Part shown: in pieces, positions 19,027 through 28,067 of the stretch
Numbering within the stretch: the stretch's first letter is position 1
Layout of the letters: each line of letters starts with the position of its first letter
DNA from: Arthrobacter sp. B2a2-09
GTDB taxonomy: Bacteria > Actinomycetota > Actinomycetes > Actinomycetales > Micrococcaceae
Reading direction: 5' to 3'
Assembly: GCF_027587375.1 (NCBI RefSeq)
Contig: NZ_JAMXIC010000004.1
Span: 1-64,000, forward strand
Length of the DNA: 64,000 nucleotides
Translations under genes and position numbers: made by a program
The notes under the pieces: generated by a model
The model's database searches: none
The model's input: the letters and a program-made list of their open reading frames with translations, nothing else
Told to the model about the DNA's origin: nothing

Positions 19027-20490
19027 ATGATTACTCAACTTTCTGCCCGGTACGTTCTTGGCTATGACGGGACCAGGCACGTGATGCACACGGATGGGCA
19101 CGTCGTGATGCGGGATGACGAGGTCATCTACGTCGGTACCGACTACACGGGTCCCGCGGACGAACGCCGGGACTTTGGACAGAGCCTGATCGCACCTGGC
19201 CTCATCGACCTCGATGCCTTGATGGACATCGATCACATGATCTTCGACTCCTGGCCCACGGAGGAGATTGCTCCGGGCTTGCAATGGTCTGAAGACTACT
19301 TCCACAACCGCCGCCGCGATGTCTTCACCGCCGCGCAGCGCCAGAGCGTGCGCAAGTTCGCACTGGCGCAGCTGGCCTTGCACGGCGTGACCACCTACAT
19401 GCCGATCGCCTCGGAGATCCACAGCTCATGGGCTGAAACCTTCGAAGAACTCAAAGGAATGGCGCAGTCCAGCATCGAGCTTGGCCTGCGCGGCTTCCTT
19501 GGCCCCGCGTACCGCTCGGGGATCAATGTCACCGACAACGACGGCCAACGCGTGATCCTCTTCGACGAGGAGGAAGGACGCGCAGGGTTCGCCGACGCCG
19601 CACGGTTCCTCGACTACGCCGACGAGCTCGGACACCCGTTGCTTAGCGGTGTCCTGCTGCCGTGCCGAATTGAGACACTTTCGGACGAACTGATGCGCCG
19701 GACCGCCGAGCTGGCCACCGAACGCAACGCACTGGTCCGCCTGCATTGCCTCCAGGGGGCGAATGAAGACGGGTTGCTCGTCAAGCTCACGGGGCGCACC
19801 GTCCTGGAGCAACTTGCGGATTCCGGCCTGCTGGCCACCCGGCTCCTCATCCCGCACGGGGTTGTCATCGACGGCACCGACCCGTCCTCCAGTGCAGAGG
19901 GCGGGCCGTTGGATGTGCTGGCCCGGCATGACGTCAGCATCATCCACTGCCCCCTGACGTCGTTCCACTACTCAGGCATGCTCAAGTCCTTTGACGCCTT
20001 CGCAGCCGCCGGGGTCAACATGTGCCTGGGAACGGATTCGTTCCCGCCGGACCTGATCAAGGGCATCGACATCGGCACGCACCTGGCCCGTATCGCAGAG
20101 GGCAGACGGGACGCCGGCACGGTGTCGGCGTTCTTCGACGCTGCCACCCTGGGCGGTGCCAGGGCATTGGGCCGCGATGATTTGGGACGCCTGTGCCCGG
20201 GCGCGCAAGCGGACATCATGGTCGCCTCACTGGGTGACTTCCGTGACGGGGTCGTGGAAGATCCGCTGCGCACGCTAATCCTGAACGGCTCGGCACGCAA
20301 CGTCACCGACACGTACGTTGCTGGCCGCCCTGTGGTTGTTGGCGGGTCGCTCCCAGGTATCGAACTGGATGAACTGCGTGCTGAGGGTCAACGGCTTTTT
20401 GGCCAGATGGTGGAAGCCTACGGCGAACGCGACTACCGGCTGCGCGAAGCTTCCGAGCTGTTTCCTCCCGTCTATGCCCCGGCGGTGTAG
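19027..20490 (+). CDS. Amidohydrolase-superfamily protein with altered first metal motif
   Basis: A 487-aa cytoplasmic protein of the ATZ/TRZ-like (COG0402) deaminase/chlorohydrolase type. The start ATG at 19027 follows a perfect GGAGG. The beta-sandwich N terminus leads to APGLIDLDALMDIDH (56-70). In the family this position normally reads PGLINxHxH; here the HxH positions are D63 and L65. Later metal ligands are kept: His in VRLHCLQG, His in IPHGVVIDG and Asp in CLGTDSFPP. EDGLLVKL and the DSFPPD loop suit a mononuclear deaminase. The substrate is unknown; the DUF3100 neighbour may import it. Confidence 0.8.
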   Translation: MITQLSARYVLGYDGTRHVMHTDGHVVMRDDEVIYVGTDYTGPADERRDFGQSLIAPGLIDLDALMDIDHMIFDSWPTEEIAPGLQWSEDYFHNRRRDVFTAAQRQSVRKFALAQLALHGVTTYMPIASEIHSSWAETFEELKGMAQSSIELGLRGFLGPAYRSGINVTDNDGQRVILFDEEEGRAGFADAARFLDYADELGHPLLSGVLLPCRIETLSDELMRRTAELATERNALVRLHCLQGANEDGLLVKLTGRTVLEQLADSGLLATRLLIPHGVVIDGTDPSSSAEGGPLDVLARHDVSIIHCPLTSFHYSGMLKSFDAFAAAGVNMCLGTDSFPPDLIKGIDIGTHLARIAEGRRDAGTVSAFFDAATLGGARALGRDDLGRLCPGAQADIMVASLGDFRDGVVEDPLRTLILNGSARNVTDTYVAGRPVVVGGSLPGIELDELRAEGQRLFGQMVEAYGERDYRLREASELFPPVYAPAV

Positions 20491-20530
20491 CGCGCCATAA
20501 AGTCGCAATTCATCGGTGGTGCCACGCATG

Positions 20531-20567
20531 GGCTCCTCCGCGGGGCTGTTTGCCCTGCGGAGGAGCC
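20531..20567. terminator. Terminator hairpin between convergent genes
   Basis: GGCTCCTCCGC (20531-20541) pairs with GCGGAGGAGCC (20557-20567), and the stem extends inward with GGGC/GCCC around a short loop. It is placed to serve both the amidohydrolase gene (+) and the chaplin-like gene (-). Confidence 0.75.
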
Positions 20568-20614
20568 GGGAAACGGGCTGCGATCCGGTGCGGTGGAGCA
20601 GCCCGAGCCGGTGA

Positions 20615-21799
20615 CTATGCGGGAAAGGTTGCCCGGATCTTCCGGCTGCCCACCATCACGATGAGTCCAAGCAGCAGCAGAGCTGCCGCGAACAGCAACC
20701 ACAGGCCATTGAAGCCAGTGCTTGCGAGAACGGCCGTTCCAGCCCCAACAGCAACCGCTGAAGGAGCTGAGGCGGCGCTGGCTTGCATTGCCGATCCAGT
20801 TGACGGAACGGCGGCAGCAGGATCAGCGAAGCCTTGAGCGCCTACCGGCACGTTCACGACCGGCAGATTCACTACGGGAGGGGTGACGACCGGCGGGTTC
20901 ACGCCTGACGGGGTCCCGACGGCGGAAGGCAAGCCCAGGCCGGCCAATGCGGTGCCGAGCAGGTTCACGGGTGCGGTAAGCCCCGTGCCCAAGAGAGAAC
21001 CGACCCCTCCGCCGGTGACTGCAGAGGCGGTGCCGAGCAGATCCATCGGCGCGGTGACTCCCGTGGTTCCGGTTGGCGTCGGGCTGAGTAGGTTGACCGA
21101 CGTGTCACCGACGGTCACTGGTGTGTTGACCGGTGCGGTGACGCCGGTGGTTCCGGTGCTTCCGGTCGGCGGCGTGCTGAGTACGTTGAGTGTGGTGTCA
21201 CCGACGGTGGCCAGGCCGTTGACCGGCGCGGTGACCGGGGCAGCGACGCCGCTGGTGCCTGTCGGCGTCGTACTGAGTACGTTGACCGAGGTGTCACCGA
21301 CGGTCACTGGTGTGTCGACCGGTGCGGTGACGCCGGTGCCTCCGGCGGTGCCCGCCGGCGTCGTGCTGAGTACGTTGACGGACGTGTCACCGACGGTGGC
21401 GAGCCCGTTGACTGGTGCTGTGACCTGGGTGCCAGAGGCTGTTCCAGGGCCGGAATTGCTCAGAACTGCCAGTGAGGTGGCTCCGATATTAACAGGGACC
21501 GATATCGGAGCCACCACCTGGGTTCCGGACGGGACGGCTGCTCCGCCGGAATTGGTCGCCGGGGCCGGAGCCGGGGCGAGTGCAGGGGTGGTGGTCGCGG
21601 CGCCCGAATTTCCGAGTATTGAGAGCGACGTCGACCCGAGGTTCACCGGAATGGATACCGGTGCAACGACTTGAGTGCCTGAGGCATTGCCTTGCGCACT
21701 TGTAGTGGTGTCTGCCGCGTTCGCGGCAGTTGCGCCGAGGGCTATCAACCCACCGGCAAAGAGGGTGCCAAGCAGCCCCTTGCGAATCATGCTGTGCAT
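20615..21799 (-). CDS. Chaplin-like wall-anchored surface protein with LASTG sorting signal
   Basis: A 394-aa exported protein. A signal peptide covers residues 1-28 (cut after TAANA). The first repeats read SGTQVVAPVSIPVNLGSTSL and SGTQVVAPISVPVNIGATSL, which line up residue by residue with the chaplin core (SGNNVQAPVHVPVNVCGNSV type) but lack both cysteines. About six further shorter versions (TAPVNxxxTVGDTSVNVLS) follow in tandem to about 290. The C terminus has LASTG at 358-362, a hydrophobic helix and a positive tail (SRKIR), the class E sortase substrate pattern used by long chaplins in Streptomyces. The ATG at 21799 follows CAGGAG. A hydrophobic coat or adhesin role is inferred. Confidence 0.8.
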   Translation of the reverse strand: MHSMIRKGLLGTLFAGGLIALGATAANAADTTTSAQGNASGTQVVAPVSIPVNLGSTSLSILGNSGAATTTPALAPAPAPATNSGGAAVPSGTQVVAPISVPVNIGATSLAVLSNSGPGTASGTQVTAPVNGLATVGDTSVNVLSTTPAGTAGGTGVTAPVDTPVTVGDTSVNVLSTTPTGTSGVAAPVTAPVNGLATVGDTTLNVLSTPPTGSTGTTGVTAPVNTPVTVGDTSVNLLSPTPTGTTGVTAPMDLLGTASAVTGGGVGSLLGTGLTAPVNLLGTALAGLGLPSAVGTPSGVNPPVVTPPVVNLPVVNVPVGAQGFADPAAAVPSTGSAMQASAASAPSAVAVGAGTAVLASTGFNGLWLLFAAALLLLGLIVMVGSRKIRATFPA

Positions 21800-21924
21800 T
21801 TTGTTTTTCTCCTGAACGATTAGTTCCCAAAGGCGCCACGGTCCGCAGGAAACTGCGGGAGCGCCCGGATCGGCCGTTTGCCACGGCCCAGAATGGTCTT
21901 CTGGGGAGGCGGCGGGGCTCGGAA

Positions 21925-22893
21925 CTAGTCAGGGGAAGAACCCGGGTCAAACGACACCGGAGCCGGAACACTGCCGGCAGCAGCCGTGGACACGAGGGTC
22001 CCAGCCAAGGGGTAAAACAGGTTTGTGCCTTGGAGCCAAGCTGCAGCAGCCCCCGAAGGATTGCTGGAAAGGGCCGCAGATCCGCTTACAGTGTCGCTGC
22101 CGCCTGGTGCACCGCGCGGGAATGCCGCGTTGGACGCCGAAGGACCGCTGGCCCCGCTGTTCCAGGAGGCTTGGTTCCACGGTGCACCAGCCAGCACCGG
22201 CAGGCCCTCGTGGCCACCAAGGACAAACAGCGGAGCCGCGGCTTTAACAGCAACGGGCGGCAAGCCACCAGCAACGGACCCAAGAACCGAGGATTGCCCA
22301 GAAGGAGTTCCGCTCGCCTCGAGATCACCGAGGAGGTCAACGGCGGGAGTCGTTGCGGGTATGCCGGAGATGGTCACTGGGAGAATGACGGGAAGCGCCT
22401 GCACTGCGGGCCCGACGGCGCCCAGCGCCGGGGTAACGACGCGGCCAACCAAGGAACCAACGCTTGACCCAATCCCGTCAACCGCGCTGGCTGCTGGCGA
22501 TACAACGCGTGCAGTCACGGCACCAACGGTCCCCTCAGGAAGTACTGCGCTGACCACGGGCGTGCTGGCCACAAGTTGGTCAACGCTCCGGGCCAACTGC
22601 GGGACGACCGCTGGTAGATGGACCACAGGGGCTGGAACGGAATCCGCTGCCGACGCCGATCCGGCGCTTCCCGAAACGGCATTGCCGAGGGTTCCGGAAA
22701 GTCCCGCCGCAGCGTTTTGCACGACGTTTGACACTGCGGAGCCCGCGCCGCCCAGAAGGGTGTGGTTGGTGTTCCCGGAATCAGCGTTGGCTGCCGTGGA
22801 GGAGAGGGCCATCCAAACGACGGCACCGGCGCCAGCGAGCATGACGGAGCGGAGAACATGAAGAACGCGCGACTTACTTCGCTTAGCTTCCAT
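21925..22893 (-). CDS. Secreted Ala/Val/Pro-rich protein of unknown function
   Basis: A 322-aa protein not recognised as a named family. It begins with a basic stretch (MEAKRSKSRVLHVLRS) and a hydrophobic signal ending near SSTAANADS. The rest is low-complexity Ala/Val/Pro/Ser/Gly with imperfect repeats of the type PVVxxxxPxxV, one Trp-containing patch (GAPWNQASWNSGAS) and no cysteine, and it ends PVSFDPGSSPD without an anchor. It lies 125 bp upstream of the chaplin-like gene on the same strand and is probably co-expressed. A GGGGGGTG ribosome site precedes the ATG. A soluble surface or matrix role is inferred. Confidence 0.7.
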   Translation of the reverse strand: MEAKRSKSRVLHVLRSVMLAGAGAVVWMALSSTAANADSGNTNHTLLGGAGSAVSNVVQNAAAGLSGTLGNAVSGSAGSASAADSVPAPVVHLPAVVPQLARSVDQLVASTPVVSAVLPEGTVGAVTARVVSPAASAVDGIGSSVGSLVGRVVTPALGAVGPAVQALPVILPVTISGIPATTPAVDLLGDLEASGTPSGQSSVLGSVAGGLPPVAVKAAAPLFVLGGHEGLPVLAGAPWNQASWNSGASGPSASNAAFPRGAPGGSDTVSGSAALSSNPSGAAAAWLQGTNLFYPLAGTLVSTAAAGSVPAPVSFDPGSSPD

Positions 22894-22947
22894 CTCGACA
22901 CCCCCCAGCGTCAGCTTGGATCGACGATCGCTCCCATCCTAGGCCTC

Positions 22948-22961
22948 ACTAGTTAACTAGT
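22948..22961. promoter_or_regulatory. 14-bp palindrome upstream of the surface-protein genes
   Basis: ACTAGTTAACTAGT is a perfect palindrome 54 bp upstream of the 322-aa secreted protein gene and 50 bp from the stop of the oxidoreductase gene. It is A+T-rich in a G+C-rich setting and is a candidate operator for the surface-protein pair. Confidence 0.5.
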
Positions 22962-23011
22962 CCAGACGTTGGATGGAATCTCCTCCGTGGCCGACGGATT
23001 CGGCATTCAGC

Positions 23012-24082
23012 TCAGCGGGCGTCGTTGGCGTATCGGACTCCGAGCTGGGATCGCACCCCGTCGAAGAGACGCATGGTGTTCAGCGAATCGTCCAAGGGCA
23101 TCACGGGACTCTCAGTCAGTCCTTGCTGGACACAGCGCGTAACCTCACGCAGCTCGTAGGTGTAGCCGATCCCTACCGCGTCAAAGCGTTCGATTCGCGG
23201 TTCGTCCCAGCCAGTTCGAATTACAAGCTCGCGCGGATTGTTGATGGACCCTTGCGTCTGGAGGAAGCCCTTCGAACCGGCAACCGACGCCGAGCGCGGC
23301 CCATGGGCCAGCAAAGAAGAGGTCAGCTGGGCGATAGCACCGCCGTCGTAAGCCAGCGTGAGCGCATTCTGGGAGTCGATGCCGTCGTCCGTCAAAGTGC
23401 CGATCGCGCTGACTGACTGCGGGAAACCTAGGGTGCCCAATGGCCACAGCAGGGCATACACCGTGAGGTCCAAAAGGGCTCCGCCACCGTCCGCCGGGGC
23501 CCAGATGCGGGCGGAAGGATTGTAGGGGGCAGGGAAACCAAGGTCGGCGCTGACCCACTTGATTTCGCCCAGCTCGCCGGACGCGGCAATGGCGAATGCC
23601 CTCTGGATACTTGGTAGGAAGCGACTCCAAACAGCCTCCATCAGGAACAATTTCCGCTCCCGGGCCAAAGCGACCAGCTCTGCCGCTTCACGGCCGTTGA
23701 TGGTCAAAGATTTCTCGCACAGAACGTGCTTGCCCGCGTTGAGGGCGTCCCTGACGATCTCGAAGTGCTGGGCGTGCGGAGTGGCCACATAGACCACGTC
23801 GACGGCGTCATCGGCGAGCAGCCGCTGGTAGCCGGGCACGCCGCCGTCGTCCCCGTAGGACTTCGTGACCCCATGCGCGGCAGCAAAGGCATCCGCGGAT
23901 TCCTGGCGCCGGGAACTCACCGCGTAGAGGTTTGCGTCCTCAAGCTGGGCGAGGTCGCCGCTCACGGTTCTAGCGATCCCACCTGTGGCGATGATGCCCC
24001 AGTTCAGAGCCTCGCCGGTGGCTGAGCGGGGATCCTGGTTCGGCTGGCTGAACAACCACGGCTTGGCGATATGCAGACTCAT
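23012..24082 (-). CDS. Gfo/Idh/MocA-family oxidoreductase
   Basis: A 356-aa NAD(P)-dependent sugar-type dehydrogenase. The Rossmann N terminus starts LNWGIIATGGIARTVSGDLA. The family EKP motif appears as CEKSLTING, and the C-terminal domain has WSRFLPSIQRA, GGGALLDLTVYALLWPLG (the GGG-DxG-Y region) and TGWDEPRIERFDA. It resembles trans-1,2-dihydrobenzene-1,2-diol dehydrogenase-like members. Pro in EKP is replaced by Ser. The ATG at 24082 gives a slightly long N terminus before the first strand. No operon partner is evident. Confidence 0.88.
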   Translation of the reverse strand: MSLHIAKPWLFSQPNQDPRSATGEALNWGIIATGGIARTVSGDLAQLEDANLYAVSSRRQESADAFAAAHGVTKSYGDDGGVPGYQRLLADDAVDVVYVATPHAQHFEIVRDALNAGKHVLCEKSLTINGREAAELVALARERKLFLMEAVWSRFLPSIQRAFAIAASGELGEIKWVSADLGFPAPYNPSARIWAPADGGGALLDLTVYALLWPLGTLGFPQSVSAIGTLTDDGIDSQNALTLAYDGGAIAQLTSSLLAHGPRSASVAGSKGFLQTQGSINNPRELVIRTGWDEPRIERFDAVGIGYTYELREVTRCVQQGLTESPVMPLDDSLNTMRLFDGVRSQLGVRYANDAR

Positions 24083-24227
24083 GCGGCCTATCCTCTCATT
24101 GCCCCGTGTGGTTTACAGGACGCGCTCAGGTCACAAGCTGTGTCTATTTCGTCGGAGCCATCGCCTAGGCTGATGGTCATCATCCCTCGCAGAGAGGTTC
24201 TGTGGGGAGTTACCGAATGGAGCAGGG

Positions 24228-25331
24228 ATGGGTGTTTTTCGACGTGTCATTTTGCCTGTGGCGTGGCTGCTGGTTTTCGCAGTGATCGCCGCGGCCTTGG
24301 TGAAGATCGCCTTTATAGATGGCTTGAAGCCGCAGGGTGCCGAGCCGGCCCCGATGGCCAGGGTGGAGACGCCTGTTGTGCCCGCGGCTCGTGCAACGGT
24401 CACTAATACGGTCCAGGTCAAGGCCACTGTCCAGAGCGATCCCGTTATTGGTGTCCGGAGCACGGCGGCGGGAACTGTCGTCCATATCTACGTGGAGCAA
24501 GGCGTGGCCGTGGCCAAGGGGGACCAGCTCTTCCAGGTCAAGTCCGAGCGGACCAAGCCTGCCAGCACTGCAACAACGCCCGCGGAAAAGAGCACGTCTG
24601 AACCCGTGTACGTGTACACCGACGTGCTCGCCCCTGCCGCCGGCAAGCTCAATGAACTGACTGCCCTCCTTGACCAGCAGTTAAGCGTGGGCGAAGCCGT
24701 GGGCAAGGTTGATCCCGGGACCTTCACGGTTTCCGGTGCTGTCAACGCCGCACAACAGTTTCGGCTTCTTGCCAAGCCAGGCTCGGCGCAGATTTCCCTG
24801 GTGGGCGGGCCGGCTCCATTCGCCTGCCCTGCAGTGACTCTAAGGAACAACGCCAACGACGCCGGAGCTACTACCGGCGGGAGCGGAACCGGCGGCGTTG
24901 GCATGGCCGCGCCTGCTGGCGCACTACCGGTGGCCGCAGCGCCTGGACCGGGCGGGGAAACACAGACTGGCGGCGCGAGCACCGGGACGCTGAGTTGCCC
25001 TGTTCCGGCCGGCACGGAAGTTTTTGCCGGTCTAGGAGCAACCATGACGGTGAGTGCGGGTGAAGCCAAGGACGTGGTGACCGTCCCGCTGACCTCCGTG
25101 AAGGGCAGTGTCAAAGAGGGAATTGTCTGGATGGCCGGCGCTGCTGCCGAGGGCAAAGCGCCAGAACAACGGCCTGTGAAGCTGGGCCTCAACGACGGCT
25201 CCAAGGTGGAGGTGCTCTCTGGCCTCGCCGAAGGCGAACAGGTACTTGAATTCGTCCCCGGCGCTCCGGCGGTTCCCTCCCAGCAAGGCTACGGGCCGGG
25301 AGCGGTCACCTACGGTCCGGCGGGCGGCTAG
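24228..25331 (+). CDS. HlyD/MacA-like efflux adaptor
   Basis: A 367-aa membrane-anchored adaptor for the ABC pair that follows. One N-terminal helix (about 7-28) precedes a barrel/lipoyl region (VKATVQSDPVIGVRSTAAGTV, IYVEQGVAVAKGDQLFQV) and a C-terminal domain with VTVPLTSVKGSVKEGIVWM and GLNDGSKVEVLSGLAEGEQVLE, as in MacA/RND adaptors. Unusual for the family, a Gly/Ala/Pro linker of about 45 residues separates two Cys-Pro motifs (FACPAV and LSCPVP), and the coiled-coil hairpin is very short. The gene is 2 bp from the ATPase gene, forming an adaptor-ATPase-permease operon. Confidence 0.8.
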   Translation: MGVFRRVILPVAWLLVFAVIAAALVKIAFIDGLKPQGAEPAPMARVETPVVPAARATVTNTVQVKATVQSDPVIGVRSTAAGTVVHIYVEQGVAVAKGDQLFQVKSERTKPASTATTPAEKSTSEPVYVYTDVLAPAAGKLNELTALLDQQLSVGEAVGKVDPGTFTVSGAVNAAQQFRLLAKPGSAQISLVGGPAPFACPAVTLRNNANDAGATTGGSGTGGVGMAAPAGALPVAAAPGPGGETQTGGASTGTLSCPVPAGTEVFAGLGATMTVSAGEAKDVVTVPLTSVKGSVKEGIVWMAGAAAEGKAPEQRPVKLGLNDGSKVEVLSGLAEGEQVLEFVPGAPAVPSQQGYGPGAVTYGPAGG

Positions 25332-25333
25332 GC

Positions 25334-26107
25334 ATGGATAGCCTCGTAAGCCTGCGCGGAGTCACGCGCACGGTGGTGCTCCCTGACGAGCAGAAGCTTC
25401 ATATCCTCCGCGGGATCGACCTTGAGATTTCCGCCGGCGACCACACCGCGATCATCGGCCGCTCCGGCTGCGGGAAGTCAACGCTGCTGAACCTCCTGGG
25501 TCTGTTGGACGTGCCCACGTCCGGCGAACTCCGGTTTGTTGGCACACCTGTGCTACAACTCCGAGGCAACGCGCGTGCACGGCTTCGAGGCTCCACGGTG
25601 GGCTTCGTGTTCCAGCAGTTCAACCTGCTCCCGGGCCGCAGCGCGCTGGACAATGTCATCACGCCCCTTCTCTACGCCCGCGGCCGCGATTTCCTGCGGC
25701 GCCGTGAATTGGCGATGGATATGTTGGACCGTGTTGGACTTGCCGGCCGTGCCCGGACCATGCCGAACATGCTCTCGGGTGGCGAGCAGCAGCGGGTGGC
25801 CATCGCGCGTGCCCTAGTCCGGAGGCCTCGACTGATCCTCGCCGACGAACCCACGGGCGCGCTCGACGTCGAGACCGGCCAGTTGGTCATGGCACTGCTC
25901 GACGAGGTCGCCACGGAGTCCGCAGCGGCACTCGTGACCATCACCCATGACAGCAATGTGGCCGCCCTGGCGCGGTCTCGCTACCGACTAGACGCGGGTG
26001 TCCTGCAGCCCACAGACGGCCTGACGCCCTCGGAACCAGCGCCCCCAGAGTCAGAACTTTCGGAGCCAGTCGCCTCCGAGCCAGACTCGTCGGAGGTCCT
26101 TCCATGA
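25334..26107 (+). CDS. MacB/LolD-type ABC transporter ATPase
   Basis: A 257-aa ATPase. Walker A is GRSGCGKST, the Q-loop lies in [19 protein letters not shown], the signature is [15 protein letters not shown], Walker B ends [11 protein letters not shown] and the switch His is in ITHDSN. These are characteristic of the LolD/MacB class. The tail after about residue 225 is a Pro/Ser/Glu repeat (PSEPAPPESELSEPVASEPD) not needed for the fold. It overlaps the permease gene by 4 bp (ATGA). Confidence 0.9.
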   Translation: MDSLVSLRGVTRTVVLPDEQKLHILRGIDLEISAGDHTAIIGRSGCGKSTLLNLLGLLDVPTSGELRFVGTPVLQLRGNARARLRGSTVGFVFQQFNLLPGRSALDNVITPLLYARGRDFLRRRELAMDMLDRVGLAGRARTMPNMLSGGEQQRVAIARALVRRPRLILADEPTGALDVETGQLVMALLDEVATESAAALVTITHDSNVAALARSRYRLDAGVLQPTDGLTPSEPAPPESELSEPVASEPDSSEVLP

Positions 26108-27285
26108 TCGGCTTCATGTCTGCCATGGTGGAGGCGTGGCAGGAACTGCGGATCAACAAAGTCCGGATCTTGTTGGCCCTGCTGGGCGTGGCCCTGTCCG
26201 TCGCCGCACTCACCTCCGTGGTGGGCGTCGGCAATCTTGCGCGCGAGGGCTTCAAAGCCTCGTCCGAACGTAACGGCGGACGCTCAGCCACCCTCGGACT
26301 CGGGGTCAATGGTCCAACCCAGCCGGATCCAGCACGTCTGGATGCGGCCTATCAGTCCATCGTTGACCGTTACGGCATTGCTTTCTCCACGCACGAGGGC
26401 CACGCCGAGCAGCCGTTCCAATTCCCTCGCGGTGTCCAGCCTGTTCAATTGATGGTGGTGGACCCCGGATATGAGGTCATTCACCGTCTGGAGTTGCAGC
26501 AAGGGTCCTGGTTTGCCAGCGACGACGAACAGCGGCTGGCGCCCGCCGTCGTCGTCTCTGAAGCGTTCTACAACGCGGCTGGCAGGCCCAACCTTGCCTT
26601 GCAGCCCGGCATCAAGACCGCAGGCGAGCAGGAATCGAATGCAGTGATCATCGGCGTCGTGCCGGACACGTGGCCGGATGCACCCCCGGCGGCGTACATA
26701 CTGTCCGGCGCCGCCAGGCAAATGGGAGTCAACCAGCTCGGTGGGCAATTCAAGGTGTGGGTGCCGGACGCACAGGCTGAAATGCTCTCGGCCGCCATCC
26801 AAGCCGACTTGGCGCAGCAGTTCCCGGAAATGCACATTATGGCTCAGCGCATGGACTTCGCCGCCCAAGGAGATCCGCTGGCTCCGGTGCAGTTGGTGGT
26901 GGGCGGTATTGCGGGCCTGGTTCTCTTGCTGGGTGCGGTGGGGATGTTGAACATCTCGATGGTCACCGTCCGCTACCGGGTGCGGGAAATCGGGATCCGG
27001 AGGAGTTTCGGAGCCACCTCGGGGCGGATCTTCCTGGGTGTGATGATGGAGTCCGTCGTGGCCACGGCGGTAGCAGGTCTGGCCGGCGTCATGGTGGCGG
27101 TGGCGGTGGTCAAACACCCCTGGATCCAATCAAAGGTTGCCCCAGCCCTCAGCCAGTACCCGCCGTTCCCCATCGAAGCGGCCATGCTCGGTTTCGGAGC
27201 AGCTGTGTTGGTGGGTGCGTTGGCCGGGGCCATCCCCGCACTGGTGGCGGTGCGCGTCAAGGTTATCGACGCGATTCGCTTCTAA
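26104..27285 (+). CDS. MacB/FtsX-type ABC transporter permease
   Basis: A 393-aa permease with the four-helix FtsX/MacB plan: helix 1 (about 17-40, KVRILLALLGVALSVAALTS), a 230-residue extracytoplasmic domain with the lipid/peptide-export type block SEAFYNAAGRPNLAL, then three helices (LVVGGIAGLVLLLGAVGMLN; VVATAVAGLAGVMVAVAVV; MLGFGAAVLVGALAGAIPAL) and the REIGIRRSFGATSGRI coupling loop. With the adaptor and ATPase it forms a tripartite-like exporter of unknown substrate in a monoderm. Confidence 0.9.
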   Translation: MIGFMSAMVEAWQELRINKVRILLALLGVALSVAALTSVVGVGNLAREGFKASSERNGGRSATLGLGVNGPTQPDPARLDAAYQSIVDRYGIAFSTHEGHAEQPFQFPRGVQPVQLMVVDPGYEVIHRLELQQGSWFASDDEQRLAPAVVVSEAFYNAAGRPNLALQPGIKTAGEQESNAVIIGVVPDTWPDAPPAAYILSGAARQMGVNQLGGQFKVWVPDAQAEMLSAAIQADLAQQFPEMHIMAQRMDFAAQGDPLAPVQLVVGGIAGLVLLLGAVGMLNISMVTVRYRVREIGIRRSFGATSGRIFLGVMMESVVATAVAGLAGVMVAVAVVKHPWIQSKVAPALSQYPPFPIEAAMLGFGAAVLVGALAGAIPALVAVRVKVIDAIRF

Positions 27286-27307
27286 GGCCTCCCGCGCTCA
27301 AGACGGA

Positions 27308-27337
27308 AGGGCCGGGAACCTTGCGATTCCCGGCCCT
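27308..27337. terminator. Terminator between two facing ABC operons
   Basis: AGGGCCGGGAA (27308-27318) pairs perfectly with TTCCCGGCCCT (27327-27337) around an 8-nt loop. It separates the convergent permease gene (+) and ATPase gene (-) and probably serves both. Confidence 0.8.
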
Positions 27338-27363
27338 CTCGTCCGCTAGCTCTGAAGAGCCGA

Positions 27364-28065
27364 TCAGGCCCCTGCAGCGACCCTCGGACGCACAGTTTCC
27401 TCGCTCAGTTTGCCTTGCTGAAGCCTGAAGCGGCGCTCGGTTTTCTGAGCCAGGCTCCGATCGTGCGTCACCACCAGAATGGTGGTGTTGTGGTCCCGGC
27501 TCAACGAACTCAGCAGTTCGATGATGTGCTCACCGGTCTGCTCATCCAGGTTGCCGGTGGGCTCGTCGGCCAGGATGAGCTTGGGCTCATTGGCCAGCGC
27601 CCGGGCAATGGCAACCCGTTGCTGCTCGCCGCCCGAGAGCTTGTTGATACGCCGGGACTGTTTCTCCGGATCCAGCTGCACCTGCTCCAGGAGGGACCGC
27701 GCCCGCTCCAAGCGGGCAGCCTTCCGCATTCCGGCGAACTCCATGGGCAACATCACGTTGTCCACTGCCGAGAGGTTGGGGATGAGGTTGAACTGCTGGA
27801 AAACGAAGCCGATGTCCCGGCGTCGGTATTCGGTGAGTTTGCCGGCGGGAAGCCCGGCCAGGCTGACCCCATCCACTACGACGTCCCCGCTGGTTGGCTT
27901 GTCCAAGGCGCCGAGCAGGGAGAGCAGGGTGCTCTTTCCGCTGCCGCTCTTCCCCACGATCGAGGCGAGGGTGCCTTTTTCGAGCTCGAAGCTCACGCCA
28001 TTGACTGGCTTGATGGTGCGGTCGCCGGACTTGAACTGGCGGACCAGGTCTTTGACTTCAATCAT
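27364..28065 (-). CDS. MacB/LolD-type ABC transporter ATPase (second system)
   Basis: A 233-aa ATPase: Walker [11 protein letters not shown]-loop in [19 protein letters not shown], signature [15 protein letters not shown], Walker [13 protein letters not shown], switch His VTHDRSL. It is downstream of its permease gene by 2 bp, with its AGGAG ribosome site inside the permease 3' end. It is clearly different from the ATPase on the other side of the terminator, so this is not a simple inverted duplication. Confidence 0.92.
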   Translation of the reverse strand: MIEVKDLVRQFKSGDRTIKPVNGVSFELEKGTLASIVGKSGSGKSTLLSLLGALDKPTSGDVVVDGVSLAGLPAGKLTEYRRRDIGFVFQQFNLIPNLSAVDNVMLPMEFAGMRKAARLERARSLLEQVQLDPEKQSRRINKLSGGEQQRVAIARALANEPKLILADEPTGNLDEQTGEHIIELLSSLSRDHNTTILVVTHDRSLAQKTERRFRLQQGKLSEETVRPRVAAGA

Positions 28066-28067
28066 GG

